Shown here piece after piece: positions 8,861 through 15,980 of a stretch of DNA of 20,853 nucleotides (position 1 is the stretch's first letter; the number at the start of each line of letters is the position of its first letter). The notes below the pieces were generated by a model, which searched no databases, had not been told where the DNA came from, and worked only from the letters and a program-made list of their open reading frames with translations. This DNA comes from CAZABS01 sp964483635 (lineage in GTDB: Bacteria; Patescibacteriota; Minisyncoccia; Moranbacterales; UBA1568): NCBI GenBank assembly GCA_964483635.1, contig CAZABS010000016.1, positions 1 to 20,853 of the forward strand, written 5' to 3'. A program made the position numbers and the translations under genes.

Positions 8861-9295
8861 TTACAACAATGTTGATTGCTCATTATTTTTCTTCGCATCA
8901 AGCGCCCGATTTGCCGCCGCATCCGCCTCTGTATTTTGCTCCCGCGGAACATGCACGAAACGAACCTCATGAAAATCCAGCGAAAGATTCCAGACATCAA
9001 GAAACAGTGGCTGAAGTTTTACGTTCTCGATCTTATATACGTGATTCAATTGGCGACACGCAAGTTCACTATCCATCCGGCACTCAACCAGAGTCTCCTT
9101 TGCTTGCTGTTTTCCGAGTAGTGTTTTAACTTTTTTCAACGCAAACACGATGGCCGAATACTCAGCCTCATTATTGGTCTTGATCCCAAGATACTCGCCA
9201 TAGTGCTTCTCGAGTGTTTCGATATACACCCCGAGAGCAGCCGGCCCAGGATTTCCTCGAGAACCGCCATCAGTGTAGAGAATTATTTTCTGCAT
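8861..9295 (-). CDS. ribonuclease H (RNase HI-like)
   Basis: 144 residues with the RNase H fold and the four catalytic acids visible: D9 in YTDGGSRGNPGP, E45 in TNNEAEY, D75 in RMDSELA and D125 in NTEADAAAN. It should cleave the RNA strand of RNA-DNA hybrids. The sequence wording (TNNEAEY rather than the E. coli TNNxxEL) resembles the RnhA-like proteins of Gram-positive bacteria and archaea, which can be two-metal RNases with relaxed specificity. The ATG at 9295 is chosen over a GTG at 9310 because a TATACT box (9302-9307) lies between, predicting a transcript that starts at or next to the ATG. It sits downstream of recJ and directly ahead of the exporter genes. Confidence 0.9.
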   Translation of the reverse strand: MQKIILYTDGGSRGNPGPAALGVYIETLEKHYGEYLGIKTNNEAEYSAIVFALKKVKTLLGKQQAKETLVECRMDSELACRQLNHVYKIENVKLQPLFLDVWNLSLDFHEVRFVHVPREQNTEADAAANRALDAKKNNEQSTLL

Positions 9296-9301
9296 ATACT
9301 C

Positions 9302-9307
9302 AGTATA
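9302..9307 (-). promoter_or_regulatory. -10 element for the RNase H gene
   Basis: TATACT on the minus strand ends six bases before the ATG at 9295, so a transcript from it would be essentially leaderless. I see no convincing -35 hexamer at a 16-18 base spacing; the region there is a run of T. Readthrough from recJ is the alternative. Confidence 0.4.
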
Positions 9308-9354
9308 CACGGCTCAGACAAAAGAAAAAAGCTCAAGAATATATCCACTACACT

Positions 9355-11058
9355 TTATGATAATCGTCGGATATCCCGAAGTTTCAACTGCAGATCTGTC
9401 CGACCATTCCACACGTTCTCTGAAAGCTCGAAGGCAATATCAATATGTTCCCCGGCGTGAAGTCCCGGAAAACTTTCAACCAATGACCAACCTACCGCGT
9501 CAAAAGTTTTTGGTTCGCTGCCATTCTTGAGTTTCAATTTCCAGTGTTGTCCATCTTTCCCCACCGCACGTGCCTCAACCACGGTTATATCCTGCAGCGC
9601 AAAGACAGGCTCTCGATTCCCCTCACCAAACGGTGCCAGCTGCGTCAAATCCCGTGCGAGCTTTGGAGTAATCTCTGTTGGTTCAAGAATCAAATCAATC
9701 CAAAGTTCTGGTTCAAGGGTTATCGTAGCTAATTTTTTTTCAATGAACGCATTAAATTGCTCATAAAACGCCTCAAGATTGGAATTCAAAATAGTCATAC
9801 CAGCAGCTTGCTCATGCCCACCAAATTTCTCAAGGAGCTCTCCACTCGCTTCAATCGCCTCAATAATATTAAGTCCTGGTATACTCCGAAACGATCCTGT
9901 ACTCGTCTTGTCCCCGCGCTGGAGAATACACGTAGGTTTTCCGAATTCCCGTGCAATTTTTCCTGCAACCAAACCGATCACGCCAAGTGGATACTCAGGA
10001 CCAACCGCAAAGATAAACTTTTTGTCTTGAAACTTTGTTTCAGCTACCCGTTTTACTGTTTGAGAGGTTTCCTGACTTACCTTTTGTCGTGCAACATTAT
10101 ATGCCTCGAGTTCAAGGGCTAACCCCCTCGCTTTTACACGATCTGCTTCCCACAGAAGATCATGTGCAAGTTGTGGGTGTGCCATTCGAGAGGCGGCATT
10201 GATACGTGGAGCTATCTGAAACGCAATGGTGTGCGCATCAAAAAATGAATCCTCACCGTGCGGAATTCTTCCCACAGCAAACATTTCCTGCAGACCAACT
10301 CGACGAGTTTTGCTCAATACCACCAATCCATACTTGACCATGGCACGGTTCTCACCGAGTAGTGGCATTACATCTGCTACCGTACCGATAGCCGCCACAT
10401 CTAAAAGCCACTTCAGCTGTTCTACTTGATCGGGCAAGAAACGTTGATAGAGAGCTGATGCCACTTTAAAACTCGTGCCCGCTCCACAGAGATCACGAAA
10501 CGGATACGTTTCATTGGGAAGTTTTGGATTAATGATCGCAAAAGCTTCTGGAAGTACTTCTGGAACATGATGATGATCAATAATAATGGCATCCAATCCG
10601 CGCTTTTTTGCTTCCAAAATCTCAGCATGATTCATCATGCCACAATCAAGTGTCAGAAAAAGTTTCACTCCAGCTTTTTCAAAAGTATCAAGGGCGTGAA
10701 GGTTTAATCCATGCCCTTCATCAATTTTATGTGGAAGATAGAGTACAACCTCGAGCCCCAACGCCGTCAATGTGTCTCGAAGAATAATGGACGAAGTGAC
10801 TCCATCGGCATCAAAATCTCCAAAAATACCCACTTTCTCCTCGTTGATGCGTGCAGCTCCAATCCGTTCTACGACTCGCTCCATCGCTCTAAATAAAAAA
10901 GGATCAAAGAAATCCCGCTCATACTGTGGGGTCAGAAAACACTGTATTGCCTCTCGTTCTTTGATTCCACGTTGGAGCAAGAGGCGTCCCACCACAGGAT
11001 GAATGGAGGAGTCAACGTAAGAATCGCCTGACTGATCCTGATATTTCCAGATCAGCAT
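9355..11058 (-). CDS. recJ: single-stranded-DNA-specific exonuclease RecJ
   Basis: 567 residues, the usual length for bacterial RecJ, a 5'-3' exonuclease on single-stranded DNA used in recombination and mismatch repair. The DHH domain shows D81-F-D83-A-D85-G, an aspartate in LTLDCG (138) and the signature D161-H-H-H-V-P. The DHHA1 domain has GGHEQAAGM. A C-terminal oligonucleotide-binding-like region follows (PFGEGNREPVFAL and after). All metal-binding motifs are present. The ATG at 11058 is one base after the stop of the receiver-like gene, so the two are very likely translationally coupled. Confidence 0.95.
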   Translation of the reverse strand: MLIWKYQDQSGDSYVDSSIHPVVGRLLLQRGIKEREAIQCFLTPQYERDFFDPFLFRAMERVVERIGAARINEEKVGIFGDFDADGVTSSIILRDTLTALGLEVVLYLPHKIDEGHGLNLHALDTFEKAGVKLFLTLDCGMMNHAEILEAKKRGLDAIIIDHHHVPEVLPEAFAIINPKLPNETYPFRDLCGAGTSFKVASALYQRFLPDQVEQLKWLLDVAAIGTVADVMPLLGENRAMVKYGLVVLSKTRRVGLQEMFAVGRIPHGEDSFFDAHTIAFQIAPRINAASRMAHPQLAHDLLWEADRVKARGLALELEAYNVARQKVSQETSQTVKRVAETKFQDKKFIFAVGPEYPLGVIGLVAGKIAREFGKPTCILQRGDKTSTGSFRSIPGLNIIEAIEASGELLEKFGGHEQAAGMTILNSNLEAFYEQFNAFIEKKLATITLEPELWIDLILEPTEITPKLARDLTQLAPFGEGNREPVFALQDITVVEARAVGKDGQHWKLKLKNGSEPKTFDAVGWSLVESFPGLHAGEHIDIAFELSENVWNGRTDLQLKLRDIRRLS

Positions 11059-11059
11059 A

Positions 11060-11623
11060 CTACACGCTGATCAACTCAGCATCAAAGTGTTTTTCACCAG
11101 GATTTTTTTGCTTCACGCGTAATACATACCGTTGTCCATCACCAGTGCTACTAACAAAGTCCGGGTGAAGCCCCATATCTCGTGCAAATTTCTGACCATC
11201 ATGCGTGGTGCTTTCGATTCCAAGGATATACTGTGTTGCAGAAAGCTGGGATTTGAGACGAGCAAGAACTTCTCGCGGAGTTGTGGTATCACGGACAATA
11301 AAATCATTCACCTTGAGCTCATTTGCACGCTCCTCATCTTCCTTCCGGCCGAGATGAGAGAGAAACACCACTGGAATACGAGCGGTAGCCATATTCTTCC
11401 GAAGATTTTCTACCAGAGTAAACCCATCCATCTTCGGCATGATAATCCCAGTCAGAATAATATCTGGCGCTTCTTTATTTATCAATTCGAGGGCCTCAAG
11501 ACCATTACTCGCTTCTATTACTCGAAAACCGCCATCACGTAAAAACTCAGCATAAATCCTCCGGGTTTCTTCGTCATCGTCAGCAAGAAGAAGATGCATT
11601 GCTTTTTCCATAGAGTATATCAT
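11060..11623 (-). CDS. response-regulator receiver-like protein lacking the phospho-acceptor Asp
   Basis: 187 residues: a CheY-like domain (about 9-125) plus a 60-residue C-terminal extension with no DNA-binding motif that I recognise. The acidic cluster D15-D16-D17 and the switch Ser (S89) are present. The position of the phosphorylated Asp in the P-D-x-x-x-x-D-x-x-M-P pattern is Gly59 (codon GGG at 11447-11449), and the conserved Lys is Arg111. Both changes need more than one base substitution from the expected codons, so sequencing error is unlikely. It is therefore probably a pseudo-receiver that signals without Asp phosphorylation. The ATG at 11623 is set by a strong SD, AAGGAGG (11632-11638), eight bases upstream; an in-frame TTG at 11650 lies before the SD. 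It lies 48 bases after dnaJ and one base before recJ. No histidine kinase is nearby. Confidence 0.85.
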   Translation of the reverse strand: MIYSMEKAMHLLLADDDEETRRIYAEFLRDGGFRVIEASNGLEALELINKEAPDIILTGIIMPKMDGFTLVENLRKNMATARIPVVFLSHLGRKEDEERANELKVNDFIVRDTTTPREVLARLKSQLSATQYILGIESTTHDGQKFARDMGLHPDFVSSTGDGQRYVLRVKQKNPGEKHFDAELISV

Positions 11624-11631
11624 CAAGGATT

Positions 11632-11638
11632 CCTCCTT
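11632..11638 (-). promoter_or_regulatory. strong ribosome binding site of the receiver-like gene
   Basis: AAGGAGG eight bases upstream of the ATG at 11623. It is the only near-perfect SD I find at a gene start in the window and it decides the start codon. Confidence 0.8.
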
Positions 11639-11671
11639 ATTGTACTCCAAAACAAACTTCCCTTCTATACC

Positions 11672-12778
11672 CTAACTCCCAATTTTGGCCAAATCTTCAG
11701 CCAGTGAGCGCAGCGCCCCAGAAGGTTTTTTGGGCACCTCAAGCTTTATCTCAACAAGCTGGTCCCCTCGACCGAAACGACGTAAATGAGGTACTCCCTT
11801 TCCTCGAATTCGAAAAACTTCACCAGGTTCTGTACCAGCCGGGATTTTCATAGCCAGCATACCATCAATGGTTTCAATATCGATTTTTGCACCCAAAACC
11901 AGTTGAGAATATTTTACTCTCACCGTTGAATGGAGATCATCCCCAGTTCTCGTAAAGCGTTTATCAGCAGCCACTCGAATAGAAACATAGAGATCCCCAG
12001 GTTGGCTCCCCATCGAACCAGCCATCCCCTGTCCGGCTACTGAGAGCGTCTCTCCTTCGGAAATACCAGCTGGAACAGTAACCGGCAGTGACACTGATTC
12101 ATTGGCCTGTCCCGCGCCATGACAGGTTGAGCATTTTTCGGTATAGGTTTTCCCCCGACCTCCACATGTATCACACATGACCACTTGCGAGAAAGCCCCG
12201 AGGAGCGTGTTAAGTGTTTTGCGCACTTGTCCATTCCCATCACAAACGGAACATGTTGTTTCTCGTGATCCAGGTTTTCCACCTGTTCCCTGACACTGGG
12301 GACAACGTCCCACTCTTTGATAGGAAATTTTTTTCTCAATGCCCCGGACTACCTCTTCCAAAGAGAGTGTTATTTCAATTTGGACATCTTGTCCTCGAGA
12401 TTCATGCTTTCGACCCCGACCACCACCCCCCATAAACATATCAGAAAATATATCTTCAAACCCCGATCCTTCAAAATGATGAAAGCCGTTCCCTCCAAAA
12501 TTTCCAAAATCAAAACCACCAAACCCTTGGCCGTTTGACTGACCGGAAAAACCTCCTGATCCTCCCTGGCTATTTGCCGTTCGCCCGAACTGATCGTATT
12601 GGCGGCGTTTTTCGGGATCTCCAAGGATACTGTAGGCTTCGTTTATTTCCTTGAACTTGGCCTCGTCGCCGTGTTTCTTGTCCGGATGATGTTGATGAGC
12701 TAATTTTCGAAAGGCTTTCTTAATTTCGTCTTGATTTGCCCCACGAGAAACACCAAGGATACTATAATAATCAACCAT
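11672..12778 (-). CDS. dnaJ: chaperone protein DnaJ (type I J-protein)
   Basis: 368 residues with every element of a class I Hsp40, the co-chaperone that delivers substrates to DnaK and stimulates its ATPase. The J domain has H31-P-D. A Gly/Phe-rich region spans about 72-120. Four zinc-binding CxxCxGxG repeats follow (about 159-166, 176-183, 202-209 and 216-223), then two C-terminal substrate-binding domains. The ATG at 12778 is chosen because the J domain starts there; an in-frame GTG at 12811 lies inside the CIRCE operator. The gene is not next to dnaK, grpE or hrcA here. Its own promoter overlaps the CIRCE, so HrcA repression and heat induction are expected. Confidence 0.96.
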   Translation of the reverse strand: MVDYYSILGVSRGANQDEIKKAFRKLAHQHHPDKKHGDEAKFKEINEAYSILGDPEKRRQYDQFGRTANSQGGSGGFSGQSNGQGFGGFDFGNFGGNGFHHFEGSGFEDIFSDMFMGGGGRGRKHESRGQDVQIEITLSLEEVVRGIEKKISYQRVGRCPQCQGTGGKPGSRETTCSVCDGNGQVRKTLNTLLGAFSQVVMCDTCGGRGKTYTEKCSTCHGAGQANESVSLPVTVPAGISEGETLSVAGQGMAGSMGSQPGDLYVSIRVAADKRFTRTGDDLHSTVRVKYSQLVLGAKIDIETIDGMLAMKIPAGTEPGEVFRIRGKGVPHLRRFGRGDQLVEIKLEVPKKPSGALRSLAEDLAKIGS

Positions 12779-12800
12779 AGAAAAATTCCCAAGCTTCAAA

Positions 12801-12827
12801 TTAGCACTCACTATTATCGAGTGCTAA
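12801..12827 (-). promoter_or_regulatory. CIRCE operator (HrcA binding site) upstream of dnaJ
   Basis: A perfect inverted repeat TTAGCACTC-N9-GAGTGCTAA, identical to the CIRCE consensus bound by the heat-shock repressor HrcA. The N9 spacer carries the -10 box of the dnaJ promoter, so bound HrcA would block polymerase directly. It ends 22 bases before the dnaJ ATG. Confidence 0.95.
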
Positions 12828-12841
12828 ACAGCTTCTGTCAA
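12813..12841 (-). promoter_or_regulatory. sigma-70-type promoter of dnaJ
   Basis: On the minus strand TTGACA (12836-12841), a 17-base spacer, then GATAAT (12813-12818, five of six matches). The -10 lies inside the CIRCE spacer. The predicted transcript starts near 12806, within the downstream CIRCE arm, so the arm is also at the 5' end of the mRNA. Confidence 0.85.
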
Positions 12842-12846
12842 GCAGG

Positions 12847-13887
12847 TTACACAATACGCTCCTGTTCTCGTACTCTTTTTTCAATCACCACTCCGTGGAG
12901 ACGCCTGAGGAGCGCAAAGAGAAGACTGACTCCGAGCGCCCAAACCGGAACCAGGAGCGCGCCCAAAGGATACACTGTAAGAAAAAGTACGACTGAGAGA
13001 ATAAACGGGATGAGGGGGATATTCCCTGGAATGAGTTGGCGATCATCGATGAGCGATTGGGTTTTCTTTTGAAAAATTTCCGAAAGAAGCTGGCTCATTT
13101 TTTCATCAGCGCCAACCTCGCGGCCAACCATACGAGAAAGTTCCTGTTCTTGCCGGGCGACCAAAAGCGTCTGGAGCATTTGCTGATCTTGTTGTGAAAG
13201 AAGCGGAGTGTCCAGAGACGGTGTTCCTTCTTGAAACAGTGGGTTTTGCGAAAGCTCTTGTTTTTGGATATCGGTCAAAAACTCTCTCACCGTCGTCGAT
13301 CGAGATTCCAAATCGCGGGCTGGAGCATAAAAATACCCAATCATGCGCACCGTCCACGCACCAGCACCTTGAGTCACATCAAATTTTGGAACCAGTTCCG
13401 TCCAATCAAGCCTCCCGGACACAACATAGTACTGACTCGCAATCGCCAATGCCAAACCAACAACAAACCAGGTACTCGTATGATGCAGACTTCGATACGG
13501 AGACACTCGTATCCGACTCGCTAGATCATCGGCAATCAAACTCAGACTCCAGAGCGAAAGGAGAGCACTCAAAAGAAGAATCACTGCGTGAGCTGTCCCC
13601 TGCACCCAAACGAGAGAAGGGAGAAAAAGTACCAAAACGCCGAAGATTCTCAACCAATATTCCCGCCAGAGCAGTCCGCCAAAAAGAAAGAGGATTGCAG
13701 CACCAGAAAACCAAACAAAGAGCATATTCCAGTTGTGCCCGCTTGCACTCGTTACACGAGAAAGAGCCCCCCACGCTCCACTCGCGACCACCAGAAGCAA
13801 GCAAAGTACGACTCCACTCATGATAAGCCGCGATCGACGAGAAAAAGCTTCCGGAGTGGAAACCTCTTTTGGTGATTCAGAGTCCAT
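12847..13887 (-). CDS. polytopic membrane protein of unknown function, coupled to mltG
   Basis: 346 residues; I do not recognise the family. About seven hydrophobic segments can be seen: 22-42, 53-73, 76-95, 99-119, 139-157, 291-310 and 312-330. Between the fifth and sixth is a soluble stretch (about 158-288) rich in Gln, Ser and Glu, likely helical. The protein begins with a polar N-terminus and ends with a basic tail. The ATG at 13887 lies inside mltG with an 11-base overlap, so the two proteins are probably made together and a cell-wall role is a reasonable inference. Downstream is the CIRCE-controlled dnaJ promoter, with no clear terminator before it. Confidence 0.85.
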   Translation of the reverse strand: MDSESPKEVSTPEAFSRRSRLIMSGVVLCLLLVVASGAWGALSRVTSASGHNWNMLFVWFSGAAILFLFGGLLWREYWLRIFGVLVLFLPSLVWVQGTAHAVILLLSALLSLWSLSLIADDLASRIRVSPYRSLHHTSTWFVVGLALAIASQYYVVSGRLDWTELVPKFDVTQGAGAWTVRMIGYFYAPARDLESRSTTVREFLTDIQKQELSQNPLFQEGTPSLDTPLLSQQDQQMLQTLLVARQEQELSRMVGREVGADEKMSQLLSEIFQKKTQSLIDDRQLIPGNIPLIPFILSVVLFLTVYPLGALLVPVWALGVSLLFALLRRLHGVVIEKRVREQERIV

Positions 13888-14902
13888 TTTGTTGTTTGTT
13901 TTTCACGTGTTCCTCAAATGTTTTTGCAAAAACCGTTTTGCCAGTGGTTGTGTTGTTGAGAAAGTAATAATATTCATTAGGTTCTGGATAGAGCACCGCT
14001 TCGAGCGCCTCAAGTCCCGGATTTCCAATCGGACCAGGAGGAAGACCAGCACTGCGATAGGTGTTATAGGGCGATACTGCCTGAGTGTCTTCCAAAGAAT
14101 ATTTTTGCTTGTTCACCCCGAGAACATATCGAAGAGTAGCGTCACTCTGAAGTGCTTGGCCAATCTCGAGCCTCCGAAGAAATAAGTCAGCCACCATTCT
14201 TCGATCCTCCTTTGTATTTACCTCAACCTCAACGATACTCGCGAGTGTGATAAGCTCGTGGAGCGAGAGTCCTTTTGCTTTCGTTTGAGTTCGCATAGTT
14301 TCGGTAACTTTTTTTCCAAAATTCTCAAGGAGTTCATTTACAATGAGCTCGCCAGTAGCCTCTTCAGGAAAAATATAGGTGTCCGGAAAAAGATACCCCT
14401 CAAGACTCGCTCCCGCTGGCAATGGAAGGAGAAAAGGGAACCGTTCTTTCCACTTTGGATATGGATTCAAAGCAATAGCCACGACATCTTCTCCTGGAAG
14501 TTTTTTCTCTGAAAAACGCTCGCCCATCTCGCGGAGGGTCCACCCTTCCGGAATCGTGACTCGAATCCCTGGTGGGATCACGTTTCCGGACGTTATATCC
14601 TCGACGAGCATTTCGACGGTTTGTTCTCCGGAGAGGAGATACTCACCCGCTTGCAGCGATCGATACTTTCCAGTCCGCAGAAGATAAGCGACCAGTGTCC
14701 ATCGACTATCGATAAGACGTTCCTCTTCAAGCCGGTGCCCGAGAGTGAGAAGGTCTTCCCCTCGCACCACAGAAAATCGCTGGGATTGTTGCTGCTGCCC
14801 ATGACTGGTTCCTGCTCGATCGACCAGGTACAAAAAAACACTCCCAAATCCAAGAAGGAGAACCCCGAAAAACACTCCGCCTATTTTTATCCAACGCATC
14901 AT
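13877..14902 (-). CDS. mltG: endolytic murein transglycosylase MltG (YceG-like)
   Basis: 341 residues with one N-terminal membrane anchor (about 7-27) and the YceG domain facing outward. MltG cleaves nascent glycan strands in the membrane-proximal wall and so sets chain length. Visible family motifs: P-E-G-W-T (118-122), L-E-G-Y-L-F-P-D-T-Y (167-176), the catalytic Glu225 in ASIVEVEV, and Y-N-T-Y-x-x-x-G-L-P-P-G-P-I-x-N-P-G near 279-296. An SD-like GGTGAT lies about ten bases before the ATG at 14902; a second ATG follows directly. It starts 24 bases after the YjbQ-family stop and overlaps the next gene by 11 bases. It is a plausible functional partner of the PBP at 2.5-4.6 kb. Confidence 0.95.
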   Translation of the reverse strand: MMRWIKIGGVFFGVLLLGFGSVFLYLVDRAGTSHGQQQQSQRFSVVRGEDLLTLGHRLEEERLIDSRWTLVAYLLRTGKYRSLQAGEYLLSGEQTVEMLVEDITSGNVIPPGIRVTIPEGWTLREMGERFSEKKLPGEDVVAIALNPYPKWKERFPFLLPLPAGASLEGYLFPDTYIFPEEATGELIVNELLENFGKKVTETMRTQTKAKGLSLHELITLASIVEVEVNTKEDRRMVADLFLRRLEIGQALQSDATLRYVLGVNKQKYSLEDTQAVSPYNTYRSAGLPPGPIGNPGLEALEAVLYPEPNEYYYFLNNTTTGKTVFAKTFEEHVKNKQQNGL

Positions 14903-14926
14903 GCAAAAAATATCACCGGAATGAAT

Positions 14927-15367
14927 CTAATAACCAGTCACCTGAACGACCACATCGCGCTTCCTGGCGCCATCAAATTCAACCGCAAATACATTTTGCA
15001 GATCTGTCAAAAGGAGCCTCCCTTTTTCCACAGGAATCGTTTCACTATTCCCCATCAGAATTGCTTTGCAGTGAGAGTGCCCATTGGAACGCCCATCCGA
15101 GCGTGATTCACGCCTGAGCTCAAAGAGATCGTGTGAATACTGATCGTCTACTGGGACAATACGATAGAGTATTCGCATAAAATCCTGAAGCAGCATGGGT
15201 TCGTTATGGTTGATGACCACGCCCATCGTGGTATGTGGAACGTACACAAGCGCCTGACCCTCCCGAATTCCCGCTCGCTCCACGACTTCCTGAACTTTGT
15301 CGGTAATATCCAAAAACTGGATCTGGGTTGTGCTTTCGACAACGATACGCTCTCGATGAATTTTCAT
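14927..15367 (-). CDS. YjbQ/UPF0047 family protein
   Basis: 146 residues covering the whole UPF0047 domain. Family motifs are clear: H45-T-T-M-G-V-V-I-N, then S-D-G-R-S-N-G-H-S-H-C (90-100), G-x-S-E-T-I-P-V, and the closing D-G-A-R-K-R-D. The conserved His residues are those thought to bind metal. Members have been reported to show weak thiamine-phosphate synthase activity, but the physiological role is not settled, so no pathway is assigned. The ATG at 15367 (MKIHRERIVV) fits the usual N-terminus; an in-frame GTG at 15412 would add 15 residues. It lies about 100 bases after thioredoxin and 24 bases before mltG. No SD is visible. Confidence 0.92.
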   Translation of the reverse strand: MKIHRERIVVESTTQIQFLDITDKVQEVVERAGIREGQALVYVPHTTMGVVINHNEPMLLQDFMRILYRIVPVDDQYSHDLFELRRESRSDGRSNGHSHCKAILMGNSETIPVEKGRLLLTDLQNVFAVEFDGARKRDVVVQVTGY

Positions 15368-15469
15368 ATGTGTTTTATTACCAAACAAAGTACTTGAATG
15401 AGGTATATCCACGGTGTTCTCTCAACGGAGCGATCGATCAATACTCTGTTATACCTGAAACCTCAATGC

Positions 15470-15781
15470 CTACAAACTCGCAAGCTCAGCGAGCAACTTT
15501 TCCTTCGGCTGAACCCCGATAAACTCCTTCACCACTTCGCCACCCTTAAACACCTTAAGAGTCGGGATAGACATCACGCCATAGGCCTGAGCAGAAGCAG
15601 GATTTTCATCGACATTCAGTTTCACAACTTTTACCGTAGTAACTTCCTTGGAAAGTTCCTCAATCACTGGCCCAAGCGCCTGACAAGGACCACACCAAGG
15701 AGCCCAGAAATCAACCAGTACCGGCTTTTCGCTTTTGAGCACCTCTCCTTCAAAATTTGCGTCAGTAACTTCAAGCGCCAT
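15470..15781 (-). CDS. trxA: thioredoxin
   Basis: 103 residues, the standard length of a thioredoxin, with the redox motif W-C30-G-P-C33, the buried Asp in L-V-D-F-W-A-P and the cis-proline loop S-I-P-T-L. It reduces disulfides in cytoplasmic proteins. There is no signal peptide. The ATG at 15781 is the natural start (MALEVTDANF). A TATAAT box lies 16 bases upstream, so it likely has its own promoter, isolated from the G3E GTPase gene by a terminator. No thioredoxin reductase is present in the window. Confidence 0.96.
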   Translation of the reverse strand: MALEVTDANFEGEVLKSEKPVLVDFWAPWCGPCQALGPVIEELSKEVTTVKVVKLNVDENPASAQAYGVMSIPTLKVFKGGEVVKEFIGVQPKEKLLAELASL

Positions 15782-15797
15782 AGTAGAGAATTACGAA

Positions 15798-15803
15798 ATT
15801 ATA
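15798..15803 (-). promoter_or_regulatory. -10 element of the thioredoxin gene
   Basis: A consensus TATAAT on the minus strand, 16 bases before the thioredoxin ATG. No good -35 hexamer is seen at 16-18 bases. The predicted leader is about ten bases. Confidence 0.5.
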
Positions 15804-15829
15804 TATGCATTCATTGTAATATGCGCCTG

Positions 15830-15874
15830 CAAAAAAGCAAAACGGCGAGACATCCATTTGGATGCCCGCCGTTT
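15830..15874 (-). terminator. intrinsic terminator after the G3E GTPase gene
   Basis: Read on the minus strand, AAACGGCG (15867-15874) and GGCATCC lead into a loop AAAT and back through GGATG and CGCCGTTT (15840-15847). This gives an 8-base outer and a 5-base inner stem split by a small internal loop. A T-rich tail follows (TTTTGCTTTTTT, 15831-15842). It separates the GTPase gene from thioredoxin. Confidence 0.8.
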
Positions 15875-15880
15875 CTCCCG

Positions 15881-15980
15881 NNNNNNNNNNNNNNNNNNNN
15901 NNNNNNNNNNNNNNNNNNNNNNNNNNNNNNNNNNNNNNNNNNNNNNNNNNNNNNNNNNNNNNNNNNNNNNNNNNNNNNNN
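15881..15980. other. assembly gap (100 N)
   Basis: Exactly 100 N, the conventional placeholder for a scaffold join of unknown true length. It falls in the 3' end of the G3E GTPase gene, so any reading frame drawn through it is meaningless. Confidence 0.99.

Noticed and set aside
9311..9354. T-rich stretch after recJ as an intrinsic terminator
   Set aside because: There is a T run on the minus strand but no stable stem directly before it.
11447..11449. Gly59 of the receiver-like protein as a sequencing error
   Set aside because: GGG to an Asp codon needs two base changes, and a second conserved residue (Lys to Arg111) is also changed, so decay or specialisation is more likely.
12779..12811. 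Upstream GTG start for DnaJ giving 11 extra residues
   Set aside because: It falls inside the CIRCE operator and the J domain begins at the ATG at 12778.
13194..13823. 209-codon plus-strand open frame
   Set aside because: It is antisense to the membrane protein gene, with a low-complexity composition and no motif; a shadow frame.
15413..15469. Terminator or small RNA between thioredoxin and the YjbQ-family gene
   Set aside because: Only a short GATCGATC palindrome was seen, without a T tract or a longer stem.
15771..15980. C-terminal part of the GTPase read through the N gap
   Set aside because: The gap length is a placeholder, so the frame is arbitrary; the stretch contains a terminator and the thioredoxin promoter.
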